Shown here: one piece after another, positions 6,134 to 14,610 of the stretch
How positions within the stretch are numbered: the stretch's first letter is position 1
Layout of the letters: each line of letters starts with the position of its first letter
NCBI GenBank assembly: GCA_016199325.1
Contig: JACQGW010000282.1
Span: 1 to 16,176, forward strand
Source of the DNA: Chloroflexota bacterium
GTDB lineage: Bacteria; Chloroflexota; Dehalococcoidia; JACQGW01
DNA: 16,176 bases
Reading direction: 5' to 3'
Translations under genes and position numbers: made by a program
Notes under the pieces: model-generated
Told to the model about the DNA's origin: nothing
What the model saw: only the letters and a program-made list of their open reading frames with translations
The model's database searches: none

Positions 6134-8731
6134 ATGGAATCAAGCGACCACACTTTGGCTATCAGACCGGAGATCAGGCGGCCGAGCAGGCCGGTTGGTC
6201 TGGTGGGCGTCAGACTCCTTGACGAGGCACTCATCGGCCGCGCCTGTCTACGCTGTGGGCGCATCTGGTATCCGGAGCGAACGTCATGCCTTGAATGCGG
6301 CGCCGCGCTCGCCGAGATGACTCGAACGGTTCATCGGCAGCACGTTGCGCTGGAGCTGAACGGCCTCGCGCGGTTCCGACGGGCCGGCGAGCCGCGCGGT
6401 GAGGTCGCAACGTTCGCCATCCTCGCGGTAGGCCTGACGTGGACTGAGCCGTGGGCCAGCCGTACACACACCTTGGCGCAGGTCGCCGGCCAGATCGTCA
6501 CGACCATCCTGGACCGCGGCGGTCTGCCTGTGCAGGACGACGGCGGCGGCCTCCTGGCGCTCTTCGGCGGCGGGACGACGGCGGCGGATGCCACGCTCGA
6601 CGCAGTTCGCGCTGCCGAGGTGCTTCGCCACCTCGCGGCAGGTCGGTCGCGCGTTCCGGGCGTCGTCGGACCGTCGATGCAGATCGGGCTGAACGTCGGC
6701 GAGCTGGCGGTGGACGGCGAAGCGGTCTGTGGAGCGGCGCTCGCCTTCACCCAGGCGCTGGCGGCAGCGGCGCTGCCGGCGGCACCGCTGGCGACGGCTT
6801 CCGTGTTGCGGCTCGCCGCCGGTGCCTACGATTTCGTCGGCGTCGGCGCCCGCGACGCGCTTGGCCGGCCCCTGGAGGAGCCGGCCTTCGCTCTGGTCGG
6901 GCCACGCCCGGCGATGTCGCACCTCCTGGTCGAGCGCCACGAGGGTCCGATGGTTGGGCGCCAGGCGGAGTGGAACCGGTTGACCCGCGCCTACCGGGAC
7001 GCCGCGACGGGCAACGGCCGTGTCGTCTGCCTCGTCGCCCCGCCGGGCCTCGGCAAGTCGAGGCTCATCGCGACGTTCCTCAACGGCCTGGGCCCGGTGG
7101 GTTGCGGCGGGCCCGGGTTGGTAGCGACCGGCTTTGGGGCCGCCTACGGCGGCGGTCCCAACTGGACGGTCCGTAGCCTACTGGGGCCGTTGCTCGGCGT
7201 CACACCGGCGGACGATCCCCTAGCCGCACGCGATCAGATCGCCGCGCGGCTGGTCGACTGGGGGATCGATGGTGAGGATGCCGAGCCGCTCGTCCTGGCG
7301 CTGACCGCGGCCGGCGAGCCTGCCTTGACGGCCGCGGCGATCGTTCGCCTGCTGTCCTGCCTGGCGGCCCGGAACGGCGGTCCGCCGGTGCTCGTCGTCG
7401 ACGACCTCCACTGGGCGGATGCCTCATCCCTGGCCGTGCTTCCCGCGCTGGTCCGCCGGCTCCGGGCTGAGCCGGCCATGGTCCTGCTCTCGTTCCGACC
7501 GTCCGCCGGGCGCCGGGTCGGCTGGGCGCTGGAGCTCGCCGACGACGTGATTCGGCTCCGCCCCCTTGGCGTCCGCTCCCGCCGAGCGCTGATCCAGCGT
7601 CGATCGTCGGGGCTCCCGCCGGCCGTTGAAGCAGAGCTGGCGGCCCGGAGCCGCGGCAATCCGCTCTACCTGGAGGAGGCTGTCGCGTTGCTCCACGACC
7701 GCGGTCTCCTCCGGCCGATGAGCGTCGATACCCCGGGCCCGCAGTCGATATCCCTCGACGGCGTGCCGTCGACGCTCCACGGCGTCATCCTTGCCCGGAT
7801 CGACCATCTCGCGCGCGACCGTCTGCCGGCCATCCGGCGAGCAGCCAGTGTTCTGGGCAACCTGGCCTGGGAACGCGACCGGGCGTTCGCCGATCTGGCA
7901 GCAATCGAGGCTCAGATTGGCGCCTGGCTCGACCGGCTTGAAACCGGGGCCTATGCCGATCGCGCCGAAATCGGTCTGTACCTCCACCGGCTGGAGCAGG
8001 TCGACGCCGAGCTCGTCCTCACCTCAATGCTCCTGGGACGGCCCCGACCGCGGCATCGCCGGCTCGCCGCCGCCATCGATCGGCTGTACGCTGGGAGCTG
8101 GGAGGAGCGACTGCGATTGCTAACGGCGGCCTGGCGGCGAACGGGCAACGCCGCCGGGATCGGCTACCAGGCATACCAGGCGGCACAGAAGGCCGACCTG
8201 CTTGGCCGGCCCGCCATCGCCGCTCGCTTCTACGCCCTGGCGCTCCGGGCGGGGGAACTGGACCGGTACAGTCGGTCCCATCTGCTCCGCCGACTGGCGG
8301 CTTGCGAGCGGGCCTCGGGCCGGGCCGTGCAGGCGATGGCCCGGTATCGGGCCATCGCGCGTGAGGTGGCGTCGCCGAACGAGCGTCTCGACGCACTGCT
8401 GGCCCTGGCCGAGCTCGCGTCTGCCGGTGGCAAGATCACGGCGGCTCGGCGCTCGCTGGCCCGTGCCCGAGCGATTGCCCCCCGGCCCGAGCCGGTCCGG
8501 CTGTTGACCGTTGCCGCGAGCGTGGCCATGGCTGCCGGCCGACTGAGCGAGGCCGGCAAGCTGGCAACCCTTGCCTGGGAGCGGTCTGCGGCGGACGGGC
8601 AACCGTGGGACCGGGCATCGGCCGCAGAGACGCTCGCCGCCATCGTCGCGGCCGGTGACGACCAATCCGCCGCGGCTTTCTGGCGGCTCCGGACGGCGGC
8701 CGAGCGCCCAACCCTGCGACTGGATACATGA
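6134..8731 (+). CDS. Zinc-ribbon / degenerate class III cyclase / AAA ATPase / TPR-like protein
   Basis: 865-aa multidomain regulator-like protein. An N-terminal zinc ribbon has C38xxC41 and C52xxC55. A class III nucleotide-cyclase fold follows (about 88-258). Its GGGLLALFGGG and IGLNVGEL segments are recognisable, but the metal-binding Asp of the usual ADxxGFT start is replaced (FAILAVGLTW), so it probably has no cyclase activity and may act as a sensor. A STAND-type ATPase domain begins at VGRQAEW (274-280), with Walker A APPGLGKS (302-309) and Walker B VLVVDDLHWAD (419-429). The C-terminal 250 residues are Ala/Arg-rich helical repeats resembling TPRs. The start is ATG 6134 with GGAGG 4 nt upstream; an earlier in-frame start would overlap the previous gene. 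It lies in the riboswitch 1 operon. The target of its output is unknown. Confidence 0.8.
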   Translation: MESSDHTLAIRPEIRRPSRPVGLVGVRLLDEALIGRACLRCGRIWYPERTSCLECGAALAEMTRTVHRQHVALELNGLARFRRAGEPRGEVATFAILAVGLTWTEPWASRTHTLAQVAGQIVTTILDRGGLPVQDDGGGLLALFGGGTTAADATLDAVRAAEVLRHLAAGRSRVPGVVGPSMQIGLNVGELAVDGEAVCGAALAFTQALAAAALPAAPLATASVLRLAAGAYDFVGVGARDALGRPLEEPAFALVGPRPAMSHLLVERHEGPMVGRQAEWNRLTRAYRDAATGNGRVVCLVAPPGLGKSRLIATFLNGLGPVGCGGPGLVATGFGAAYGGGPNWTVRSLLGPLLGVTPADDPLAARDQIAARLVDWGIDGEDAEPLVLALTAAGEPALTAAAIVRLLSCLAARNGGPPVLVVDDLHWADASSLAVLPALVRRLRAEPAMVLLSFRPSAGRRVGWALELADDVIRLRPLGVRSRRALIQRRSSGLPPAVEAELAARSRGNPLYLEEAVALLHDRGLLRPMSVDTPGPQSISLDGVPSTLHGVILARIDHLARDRLPAIRRAASVLGNLAWERDRAFADLAAIEAQIGAWLDRLETGAYADRAEIGLYLHRLEQVDAELVLTSMLLGRPRPRHRRLAAAIDRLYAGSWEERLRLLTAAWRRTGNAAGIGYQAYQAAQKADLLGRPAIAARFYALALRAGELDRYSRSHLLRRLAACERASGRAVQAMARYRAIAREVASPNERLDALLALAELASAGGKITAARRSLARARAIAPRPEPVRLLTVAASVAMAAGRLSEAGKLATLAWERSAADGQPWDRASAAETLAAIVAAGDDQSAAAFWRLRTAAERPTLRLDT

Positions 8732-8778
8732 AGCCGGCCCCGATCCATCCGACGAACCGATAATAGTTGGAGACGAGT

Positions 8779-9252
8779 ATGCTCGACGTGACTGTCCCGG
8801 GCCTTGGCCAGTACCGGCTGGATCATCTCGTGCTCGACGTCAACGGCACGCTGGCCTGCGACGGCGCGCTGCTGCCCGGCGTCGCCAAGCGGCTGGCGGC
8901 GCTGCGGACGACCCTCGATATCCACCTGCTGAGCGCCGATACGCACGGCGGCCTCAGCCGAATTGCTGAGACGCTCCAGGTTCCCGCCGTTCGGCTCAAA
9001 GCAGACGAATCAGAGGTCGAGCAGAAGGCCGTCTTTGTCCGGCGCCTGGAACCGTCGCGAGTCGTCGCGATTGGCAACGGCGCCAACGACGTCGGGATGC
9101 TGCGAGAGGCTGCGCTCGGCATCGCCGTGCTGGGACCGGAGGGGCTGGCAATCGACGCCTTGGGCGCCGCCGACATCCTGGTCGGCAGCATCGCCGACGG
9201 ACTAGACTTGCTCATCCGCCCGCGGCGGCTGGTCGCGACGCTGCGGCGCTAA
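8779..9252 (+). CDS. Soluble P-type-ATPase-like HAD-family protein
   Basis: 157-aa HAD-fold protein resembling the 'soluble P-type ATPase' group (COG4087, from memory). Motif I is LDVNGTL (Asp19-Val-Asn-Gly-Thr). It has the nucleophile Asp, but the usual second Asp, the general acid of HAD phosphatases, is Asn. P-type ATPases also lack it, having DKTGT. Motif II is LLSADTHGG, and [11 protein letters not shown] is the motif III/IV equivalent of GDGxND. There is no membrane segment. It could be a slow phosphatase, a phosphorylated regulator or a binding protein. ATG 8779 is chosen because GGAG lies 6 nt upstream; an in-frame TTG at 8767 is less likely. It is the third gene after riboswitch 1, 47 nt after the AAA gene. 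No clear terminator follows. Confidence 0.8.
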   Translation: MLDVTVPGLGQYRLDHLVLDVNGTLACDGALLPGVAKRLAALRTTLDIHLLSADTHGGLSRIAETLQVPAVRLKADESEVEQKAVFVRRLEPSRVVAIGNGANDVGMLREAALGIAVLGPEGLAIDALGAADILVGSIADGLDLLIRPRRLVATLRR

Positions 9253-9313
9253 CCTACCTTTCGTGGAAACAGCATCCGATTCGACCGGGAAGAGGCCAGC
9301 GGCGCCCGATCCA

Positions 9314-9434
9314 GGAGCGCAGGCGTCCCGCCTGCCGGGGCTGGGTCGACAGCCAAACGGTGGCGCGCATGACGGTGGGGGCAAGGACCAGGCGTTGGTG
9401 CCGCCGAACCGGGCAGGCGGGACGCCTGCGCTCC
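9314..9434. repeat. REPIN/MITE-like element with 23-bp perfect inverted ends
   Basis: The left arm (9314-9336, beginning GGAGCGCAGGCG) and right arm (9412-9434, ending GCCTGCGCTCC) are exact reverse complements over 23 bp, separated by 75 nt. The arm sequence resembles a short palindromic repeat that is dispersed in many GC-rich genomes. It fills part of the 446-nt gap (9253-9698) between the HAD gene and ilvD. The rest of that gap has no gene that I can support; it holds the ilvD -10. No second copy was found in this window. Confidence 0.7.
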
Positions 9435-9614
9435 CAGAGGGGACGGCGCTCGCCAGGTCGCTCGGTGCCAAGTCCACGGCGGCTCATTGCTGGGGGGCTG
9501 ACAGCGCTGCCGCCCATCCACGCGCGCCCAGGGCTTCGATTCGCCCAGCCGACAGTCGTTCGACGCGACGCTTCGGCGGGCACGCTCACGCTACCAACTG
9601 GGTGCCGGCGCAGG

Positions 9615-9620
9615 TATAAT
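9615..9620 (+). promoter_or_regulatory. ilvD promoter -10
   Basis: A perfect TATAAT lies 78 nt before the ilvD start. The -35 region at 17 nt (TACCAA) is poor, so an activator or another sigma contact may be needed. The predicted start is near 9627. I see no T-box signature or leader peptide in the 70-nt leader. Confidence 0.5.
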
Positions 9621-9698
9621 ACGACTCACCCGGAGCAGATGGTCCGAGCGAAGCAATGGGCCCGGGCCAGGCAGAATCCCTTCGGCACAGGAGGCTTC

Positions 9699-11372
9699 AT
9701 GCGCAGCGATCGTATCAAGCGTGGCTTCGAGCGTGCTCCCCATCGGGCGCTCCTCAAGGCGACCGGCGCCATCCAGAGCGATGCCGATTTCGATAAGCCG
9801 TTCATCGCCATCGCCAACTCCTACACGGACATCATCCCCGGCCACGTCCACCTCAACGAGTTTGGCGAGGTGGTCCGGCAGGCGGTGCGAGAGGCCGGCG
9901 GCGTGCCGTTCATGTTCCACACCATCGGCGTCGACGACGGCATCGCGATGGGCCACGGCGGGATGAAATTCTCGTTGGCCAGCCGCGAGCTGATCGCCGA
10001 TTCGGTCGAGACCATGGTCATGGCCCACGCCTTCGACGGCCTCGTCTGCATCCCGAACTGCGACAAGATCGTGCCGGGCATGCTGATGGCCGCCGTGCGC
10101 CTGAACCTCCCGACGATCTTCGTCAGCGGCGGGCCGATGAAGGCCGGCCGGACGCCGGCCGGCAAGGTCATCGACCTGATCTCGGTGTTCGAGGGCGTGG
10201 GCGCCTACAAGACCGGGCGGATCGACGAGGGCGAGCTGAAGACCCTGGAGGACTACGCCTGCCCGACCTGCGGCTCCTGCGCCGGGCTGTTCACCGCCAA
10301 CTCGATGAACTGTCTGTGTGAGGCGCTCGGCATGGCCCTGCCCGGGAACGGCACGATTCTGGCGGTCGATCCGCGGCGCCAGGAATTGGCACGCCGGGCG
10401 GGCGCTCAGATCATGCGGCTCGTCGAGAGCGACCTCAAGCCGCGGGAGATCATCACGCCTGAAGCCATCGACAACGCCTTCGCCCTGGACATGGCCATGG
10501 GCGGGTCGACGAACACGGTGCTCCACACCATCGCCATCGCCCACGAGGCCGGTATCGAGTATCCGCTCAGCCGCCTGAGCGCAGTCGCCGACCGGGTGCC
10601 GTGCATCTGCAAGGTCAGCCCGTCGTCCCACTACCACGTGGAGGACGTCGATCAGGCGGGCGGCATCTCGGCCATCCTCTCGGAGATCGCCAGGCGGCCG
10701 GGGCTCCTGCACCTCGACCAGCGCACCGTGACCGGCCAGACCCTCGGCGAGAACATCGCCGGCCACGAGAGCGCCGACCGGGAGTGCATCCGGGCGCTCG
10801 ACAACCCGTACAGCCAGACCGGCGGGCTGGCGATCCTCTTCGGCAACCTGGCGCCGGAGGGGGCCGTCGTCAAGGCGGCCGGCATCCTGCCGGGGCTCCA
10901 GCAATTCCGCGGCCGGGCCGTCGTCTACGATTCGCACGACGACGCCAATCGGGGCATCCTGGGCGGCGAGGTCGCGGCCGGGGACGTCGTGGTGATCCGG
11001 TATGAGGGCCCGAAGGGGGGCCCCGGGATGCAGGAGATGCTGGCGCCGACCGCCAACATCATGGGGATGGGCCTGGGCGACCGGGCCGCCCTGGTGACCG
11101 ACGGGCGCTTCTCCGGCGGCACGCGGGGCGCCTGCATCGGCCACGTCTCGCCGGAGGCGGCGGCCGGCGGCCCCATCGCCCTCGTGCGAACCGGCGACGT
11201 CATTTCGATAGACATCCCGAACCGCCGGCTCGACGTCGATCTGGGCGACGCCGAGCTGGCCGAGCGCCGTCAGGCCTGGCGCCAGCCGGACCAGAGCCAC
11301 CTCCGCGGCTGGCTGGCCCGCTACGCCAGATCGGTCACCTCCGGCAGCCAGGGGGCCGTGCTGCGGAGCTGA
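9699..11372 (+). CDS. ilvD: Dihydroxy-acid dehydratase
   Basis: Iron-sulfur enzyme of valine, leucine and isoleucine synthesis, dehydrating 2,3-dihydroxy acids to 2-keto acids. The 557-aa length is normal. Cluster ligand candidates are Cys121 in PNCDK and the CPTCGSC group (Cys188, 191, 194). Further signatures are [12 protein letters not shown] (78-89), [22 protein letters not shown] and TDGRFSGGT. The first ligand region reads IIPGHVHL, as in E. coli IlvD, rather than the PCN form of [2Fe-2S] enzymes; this hints at the oxygen-sensitive type. The start is ATG 9699 with AGGAGG 4 nt upstream; the open frame continues upstream through the repeat but without any family similarity. It has its own -10 and may also receive read-through from the riboswitch 1 operon. 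It converges with the uspA-type gene at 11414. Confidence 0.97.
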   Translation: MRSDRIKRGFERAPHRALLKATGAIQSDADFDKPFIAIANSYTDIIPGHVHLNEFGEVVRQAVREAGGVPFMFHTIGVDDGIAMGHGGMKFSLASRELIADSVETMVMAHAFDGLVCIPNCDKIVPGMLMAAVRLNLPTIFVSGGPMKAGRTPAGKVIDLISVFEGVGAYKTGRIDEGELKTLEDYACPTCGSCAGLFTANSMNCLCEALGMALPGNGTILAVDPRRQELARRAGAQIMRLVESDLKPREIITPEAIDNAFALDMAMGGSTNTVLHTIAIAHEAGIEYPLSRLSAVADRVPCICKVSPSSHYHVEDVDQAGGISAILSEIARRPGLLHLDQRTVTGQTLGENIAGHESADRECIRALDNPYSQTGGLAILFGNLAPEGAVVKAAGILPGLQQFRGRAVVYDSHDDANRGILGGEVAAGDVVVIRYEGPKGGPGMQEMLAPTANIMGMGLGDRAALVTDGRFSGGTRGACIGHVSPEAAAGGPIALVRTGDVISIDIPNRRLDVDLGDAELAERRQAWRQPDQSHLRGWLARYARSVTSGSQGAVLRS

Positions 11373-11377
11373 ATAAT

Positions 11378-11408
11378 CCGGCAGGAGTACTGCTGGTAGC
11401 ATTGCCGG
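11378..11408. terminator. Bidirectional hairpin between converging operons
   Basis: CCGGCA (11378-11383) pairs with TGCCGG (11403-11408); TGCT/AGCA can pair inside. Plus-strand transcripts then read TCTATTT, and minus-strand transcripts read ATTATTC. The U-tracts are imperfect, so termination strength is uncertain. It lies in the 41-nt gap between the ilvD stop and the end of the universal stress gene, a place where both operons need an end. Confidence 0.5.
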
Positions 11409-11413
11409 TCTAT

Positions 11414-11854
11414 TTAGCGAATGGCACGCCGTCCCGGCACGACAAGCACAGAACACTTCGCCAGGTCGACGACCCGATCAGTCGTGCTGCCGAGGATCCG
11501 TTCGAGTACGCCGGCGTGCCCGTGGCGTCCGATGACGACCAGGTCCGCGCCGAGGGCGTCCGCACCGTCGACAATGGTTTGAGCGGCGTGGCCGCGCGCG
11601 GCCTTTGTCTGGAGCGGGACTCCCTGTTCGGCTGCTTCGCGCTGCGCCTCCGCCAGGAGGCGCTCGAAGTACGTTGCGATGTCCCTCGCCGCGGCCGGCG
11701 TCCTGCCGATCGCCAAGAAATAGTGCGGCAAAGGCTCCTCAACCGAGAGCGCCCAGATCGCGGCGTTGGTCTCACGGGCGAGGGTGATGCCGAGGCGCAA
11801 CGCCCGCCAGGCGTTCGCGGAGCCGTCGAACGCCACGAGAATCCGCTGAAACAC
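11414..11854 (-). CDS. Universal stress protein (UspA family), third of three
   Basis: 146-aa cytoplasmic Usp-fold protein. It starts with the typical FQRILVAFDGS and carries the full ATP-binding pattern G109-x2-G112-x9-G122-S123 (GRHGHAGVLERILGST), so it probably binds ATP. The start is GTG at 11854, with AGGAGG 5 nt upstream. It is the last gene of the riboswitch 2 operon, 35 nt after the second Usp. It is more similar to that neighbour than to the first: both have SVEE...LPH near 37-44 and the glycine motif at the same residue numbers, suggesting tandem duplication. Confidence 0.93.
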   Translation of the reverse strand: MFQRILVAFDGSANAWRALRLGITLARETNAAIWALSVEEPLPHYFLAIGRTPAAARDIATYFERLLAEAQREAAEQGVPLQTKAARGHAAQTIVDGADALGADLVVIGRHGHAGVLERILGSTTDRVVDLAKCSVLVVPGRRAIR

Positions 11855-11889
11855 GGTCGCCTCCTTCTCCAGCCAGGCCGTCGATCATC

Positions 11890-12339
11890 CTACTCCTGGC
11901 GCGTCGGGCCGGTCGGCGGTCGCTCGACCAGGACACAGCAGGGGGCGTGGTCGACGAGGCGATCGGCCGTGCTGCCGACCAGCCGGTGCCAGGGGCTCGC
12001 GTGCCCACGATGGCCAACGACGATCAGGTCGAAGGCGCCGTCCCGCGCCATCTCCATCATGCGGTCGGCCGCCCGGCCCGCCACGATCCGCGTGTGGAGC
12101 ATGACCCCCTGTTGCTCGGCCAGCGCGCGCGCCCGGCCGTGAATCTCAGCGAAATACGCGTTCTCGCGCTCGACCTCCTCCTGCACTTCGTCGATGGTCG
12201 CGACGAAGTGGGGGAGATGCTCCTCGACCGAGATGGCCCAGAGCTCGCTGCCGTAGCGGCCTGCCAGCGCGAGTGCCCGCCGGAAGGCCGCCCAGGAGGT
12301 CTCCGATCCGTCGAGCCCCACCAGCACTTTGCGAAACAT
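11890..12339 (-). CDS. Universal stress protein (UspA family), second of three
   Basis: 149-aa Usp-fold protein beginning FRKVLVGLDGS. The nucleotide pattern is complete: G109-x2-G112-x9-G122-S123 (GHRGHASPWHRLVGST). The ATG at 12339 is preceded by AGGGG 5 nt upstream. It lies 33 nt after the first Usp gene and 35 nt before the third. A long central acidic helix (EVQEEVERENAYFAE) may mediate dimerisation. Usp genes are, as I recall, among the genes found behind fluoride riboswitches in other bacteria, which fits this operon. Confidence 0.93.
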   Translation of the reverse strand: MFRKVLVGLDGSETSWAAFRRALALAGRYGSELWAISVEEHLPHFVATIDEVQEEVERENAYFAEIHGRARALAEQQGVMLHTRIVAGRAADRMMEMARDGAFDLIVVGHRGHASPWHRLVGSTADRLVDHAPCCVLVERPPTGPTRQE

Positions 12340-12372
12340 CGCTACCCCTCTCGCCGGCTACCCCTTGCCGTC

Positions 12373-12777
12373 TTACCGCGCCACCAGGACCGCGCAGGTG
12401 GCGAGGTCGACCACCTTGTCGGCCGTCCGACCGAGTGGGCCATCGCCCCCCTCGTTGGCGCCGAGGACGACGAGGTCGCAGGCATGCTCGGCGCAGTAGC
12501 GCACGATGACCTCGGCGGGATAGCCGGTACACACCTGCCCCTCCACTTCCACGCCCGCCTGCCGCGCCGCTCCAACCGCGGCCTCGACGGCCGCTTGGAG
12601 CTGCCCATTCCGCCGGCCCCAGTCACTGCCGCCCGCAAAGGGGGGCGCCGGCTCCTCGACTCCCAGGACGACGAGCCGAGCGCCCGCCGCTCGCGCGATG
12701 CCCAGCGCTCGCCGAAGCGCCAGATCGCCCGTCTGAGAGCCGTCCACCGCCACCACCACATTCTGGTACGCCATCAT
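12373..12777 (-). CDS. Universal stress protein (UspA family), first of three, altered nucleotide loop
   Basis: 134-aa Usp-fold protein beginning AYQNVVVAVDGSQ and ending CAVLVAR. The expected G-x2-G-x9-G-S/T pattern is disturbed. The loop reads GANEGGDGPLGRT (106-118), with Glu at the second Gly position and about three residues missing before the last Gly. ATP binding may therefore be lost, as in the non-nucleotide branch of the family. Two adjacent ATGs (12777 and 12774) follow a GAGGA; either could be used. It lies 48 nt after the pyrophosphatase gene. Confidence 0.9.
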   Translation of the reverse strand: MMAYQNVVVAVDGSQTGDLALRRALGIARAAGARLVVLGVEEPAPPFAGGSDWGRRNGQLQAAVEAAVGAARQAGVEVEGQVCTGYPAEVIVRYCAEHACDLVVLGANEGGDGPLGRTADKVVDLATCAVLVAR

Positions 12778-12825
12778 TCCATCCTCACGTGCAATGTTGT
12801 CGAGTCCGTCAGACGGCTGACCAAC

Positions 12826-13347
12826 CTATCGCCGCTCTCGCCAGCGACGGCGAGCCGCGTTCATGAGATTCACCGCCGCCTCCGCCCCACGCCAGCCAAC
12901 GACCTCGGTTCGTTTCCCCGGCTCCAGCGCCTTGTAGATCTCGAAGAACGCCTCGATTTCGTGGAGCCAGTGGGGCGCCAGGTCCTCGAGATCGACGATG
13001 GTGGCGAAGCGAGGGTCGACCGCCGGGACCGCAAGAATCTTCTCGTCGGGGCCGCTCTCGTCCCGCATGTCGAGGACGCCGACCGGCCGTACCGGGACGA
13101 GACAGCCGGGGAACGTCGGCTCCTCAGTCACGACGAGGACGTCGAGAGGATCCCCGTCCTCAGCCAGCGTATCGGGGATAAAGCCGTAGTCGGCGGGATA
13201 GTGGACCGACGAGTAGAGGACCCGGTCGAGCCGGATGACGTGGCGGCGGTGGTCGTACTCGTATTTGTTCCGGCTCCCGCGTGGGATTTCCACCACCACT
13301 TCGACCACGCTCTCTTCGCGCAGAGCCTCTTCACGTTCGCGATTCAC
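12826..13347 (-). CDS. ppa: Inorganic pyrophosphatase, family I
   Basis: 173-aa soluble Mg-dependent enzyme hydrolysing pyrophosphate to phosphate, pulling biosynthetic reactions forward. Family I signature D64-G-D66-P-L-D69-V is intact. The upstream VEIPRGSRNKYEYD and VHYPADYGFIPDT segments carry the usual active-site Lys, Glu, Arg and Tyr residues. The start is GTG at 13347, with AGGAGGGG 5 nt upstream; the MFS gene ends 20 nt before. Family I pyrophosphatases are classic fluoride-inhibited enzymes, because fluoride replaces the attacking water at the metal site. Placing an extra copy behind a fluoride riboswitch is therefore a logical way to offset inhibition. Confidence 0.96.
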   Translation of the reverse strand: MNREREEALREESVVEVVVEIPRGSRNKYEYDHRRHVIRLDRVLYSSVHYPADYGFIPDTLAEDGDPLDVLVVTEEPTFPGCLVPVRPVGVLDMRDESGPDEKILAVPAVDPRFATIVDLEDLAPHWLHEIEAFFEIYKALEPGKRTEVVGWRGAEAAVNLMNAARRRWRERR

Positions 13348-13367
13348 CAGATCCCCTCCTTACCAGG

Positions 13368-14564
13368 TCACCCACGACCCGCTGGCCGAGCGAGTGCTCG
13401 TCGTACCAGCAGCAACATGGGAATCGAAGCGAGCTGCATCGCGACCGAGAAGACGACCAGCGGGCCGATCGAGACATCGTAGAGGATCCCCATCGCGGCG
13501 CTGCCCAGGAACCAGAACAGGCCGTAGCCGGCGTTGAACACGCCATAGGCCGAGCCACGCCGGTTGGCGGGCACCATGCCCGCGATCGCCGCGCGCATGA
13601 TCGACTCCTGCGCCCCCATGCCGACGCCCCACAGGGCCATCCCGAGGAGCGCGGGCCAAAAACCGCCCAGGAAGACCAGGGGAGCAAAGAGCGCCGACAG
13701 GAGAGCCGCGCCCATCAGGACCGAGAGCCCGATCCGGTCGAATAGGCGGCCAAAAAGCAGCGCCGCCAAAGCGTCAACGCCCATCGCGACGGCATAGAAA
13801 ACTGGGATCCCGGCTGGCGGCACAATCGAGCGGTTCTGGAAGTGATAGGCGATCAACGGGAAATCGGCGTACCCGGCCGCAACGAGGGCGACGGCAGCGA
13901 GATAGAGCCAGTACGCCCTGGCAAAGCCACGCGCATCGGGCTCGGTTTCGGCCGTCTCGAACGCGCGGGGCTCAGGATACGTGATGCGAGCCGCCAGGAG
14001 CACGGCCAACGCCAGCAAGGCCGAGATGAGCAGCACGCCGAAGCCGACCCGATAGTCTCCCCCGGCGGCGAGGACCCCCGCGACGAGGAGGGGGCCGAGG
14101 ACGGCGCCGACCTGGTCGAGCGCCTCGTGCAGCCCGAAGCCCCAACCCCGTCCGATGCTCGCGGTCGCGTGTGACAGCATCGCGTCCCGCGCCGGGTTGC
14201 GAATCGCCTTGCCGGTGCGCTCGGCGATGATCAGGAAGGCGGCGACCTCCCATCGGCCCACCAGCGCCAGGAGGGGCACCGCCAGCATGTTGACGGCGTA
14301 TCCGAACAGGGTGATGACCCAGTATCGCTGGGTGCGGTCCGCGACGTAGCCGGAGACAAGCCGCAGGCCGTAGCCGACCAGCTCCCCGAAGCCTGCCACG
14401 ACGCCGACAGCCGTGGCGCTCGCCCCGAGGACGGCCAGGAACGGGCCGGTGATGCTCCGCGCGCCCTCGTAGGTCAGATCGGCGAAGAGACTGACCACGC
14501 CGAGGAAGACGACGAATCGCAGCGCCGCACCCGTTGAAAGGGTTGCGCGAGCTTCGGCGGTCAT
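13368..14564 (-). CDS. Major facilitator superfamily permease
   Basis: 398-aa inner-membrane transporter with about 12 hydrophobic segments in two halves. MFS motif A appears in the loop between helices 2 and 3 (SGYVADRTQRYW) and again in the second half (GRLFDRIG). Other conserved-looking stretches are SLFADLTYEGARS near the start and AERTGKAIRNPARDAM in the first half, the latter rich in charged residues within the membrane domain. The substrate is not predictable from this. The start is ATG 14564, with a GGGGGAG Shine-Dalgarno 7 nt upstream. It is the second gene of the riboswitch 2 operon, between the antiporter and the pyrophosphatase. Since no Fluc or CLC-F gene is present, this permease and the antiporter are candidate fluoride or compensating-ion exporters; that is inference. 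Confidence 0.9.
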   Translation of the reverse strand: MTAEARATLSTGAALRFVVFLGVVSLFADLTYEGARSITGPFLAVLGASATAVGVVAGFGELVGYGLRLVSGYVADRTQRYWVITLFGYAVNMLAVPLLALVGRWEVAAFLIIAERTGKAIRNPARDAMLSHATASIGRGWGFGLHEALDQVGAVLGPLLVAGVLAAGGDYRVGFGVLLISALLALAVLLAARITYPEPRAFETAETEPDARGFARAYWLYLAAVALVAAGYADFPLIAYHFQNRSIVPPAGIPVFYAVAMGVDALAALLFGRLFDRIGLSVLMGAALLSALFAPLVFLGGFWPALLGMALWGVGMGAQESIMRAAIAGMVPANRRGSAYGVFNAGYGLFWFLGSAAMGILYDVSIGPLVVFSVAMQLASIPMLLLVRRALARPAGRG

Positions 14565-14610
14565 GGATTTGCTCCCCCTCGCGGCACGCAGTTGGCGAGC
14601 CTGTTCTTGC

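Noticed and set aside
9617..9629. Match to the first 13 bases of the T7 phage promoter (TAATACGACTCAC)
   Set aside because: The essential TATAG initiation part is missing and the overlapping TATAAT serves as a bacterial -10; chance resemblance.
9627..9698. Possible T-box or amino-acid leader before ilvD
   Set aside because: No T-box signature, no branched-chain codon-rich leader peptide and no terminator were found.
9591..11456. Long open frame antisense to ilvD
   Set aside because: A shadow of ilvD codon usage with no recognisable domain.
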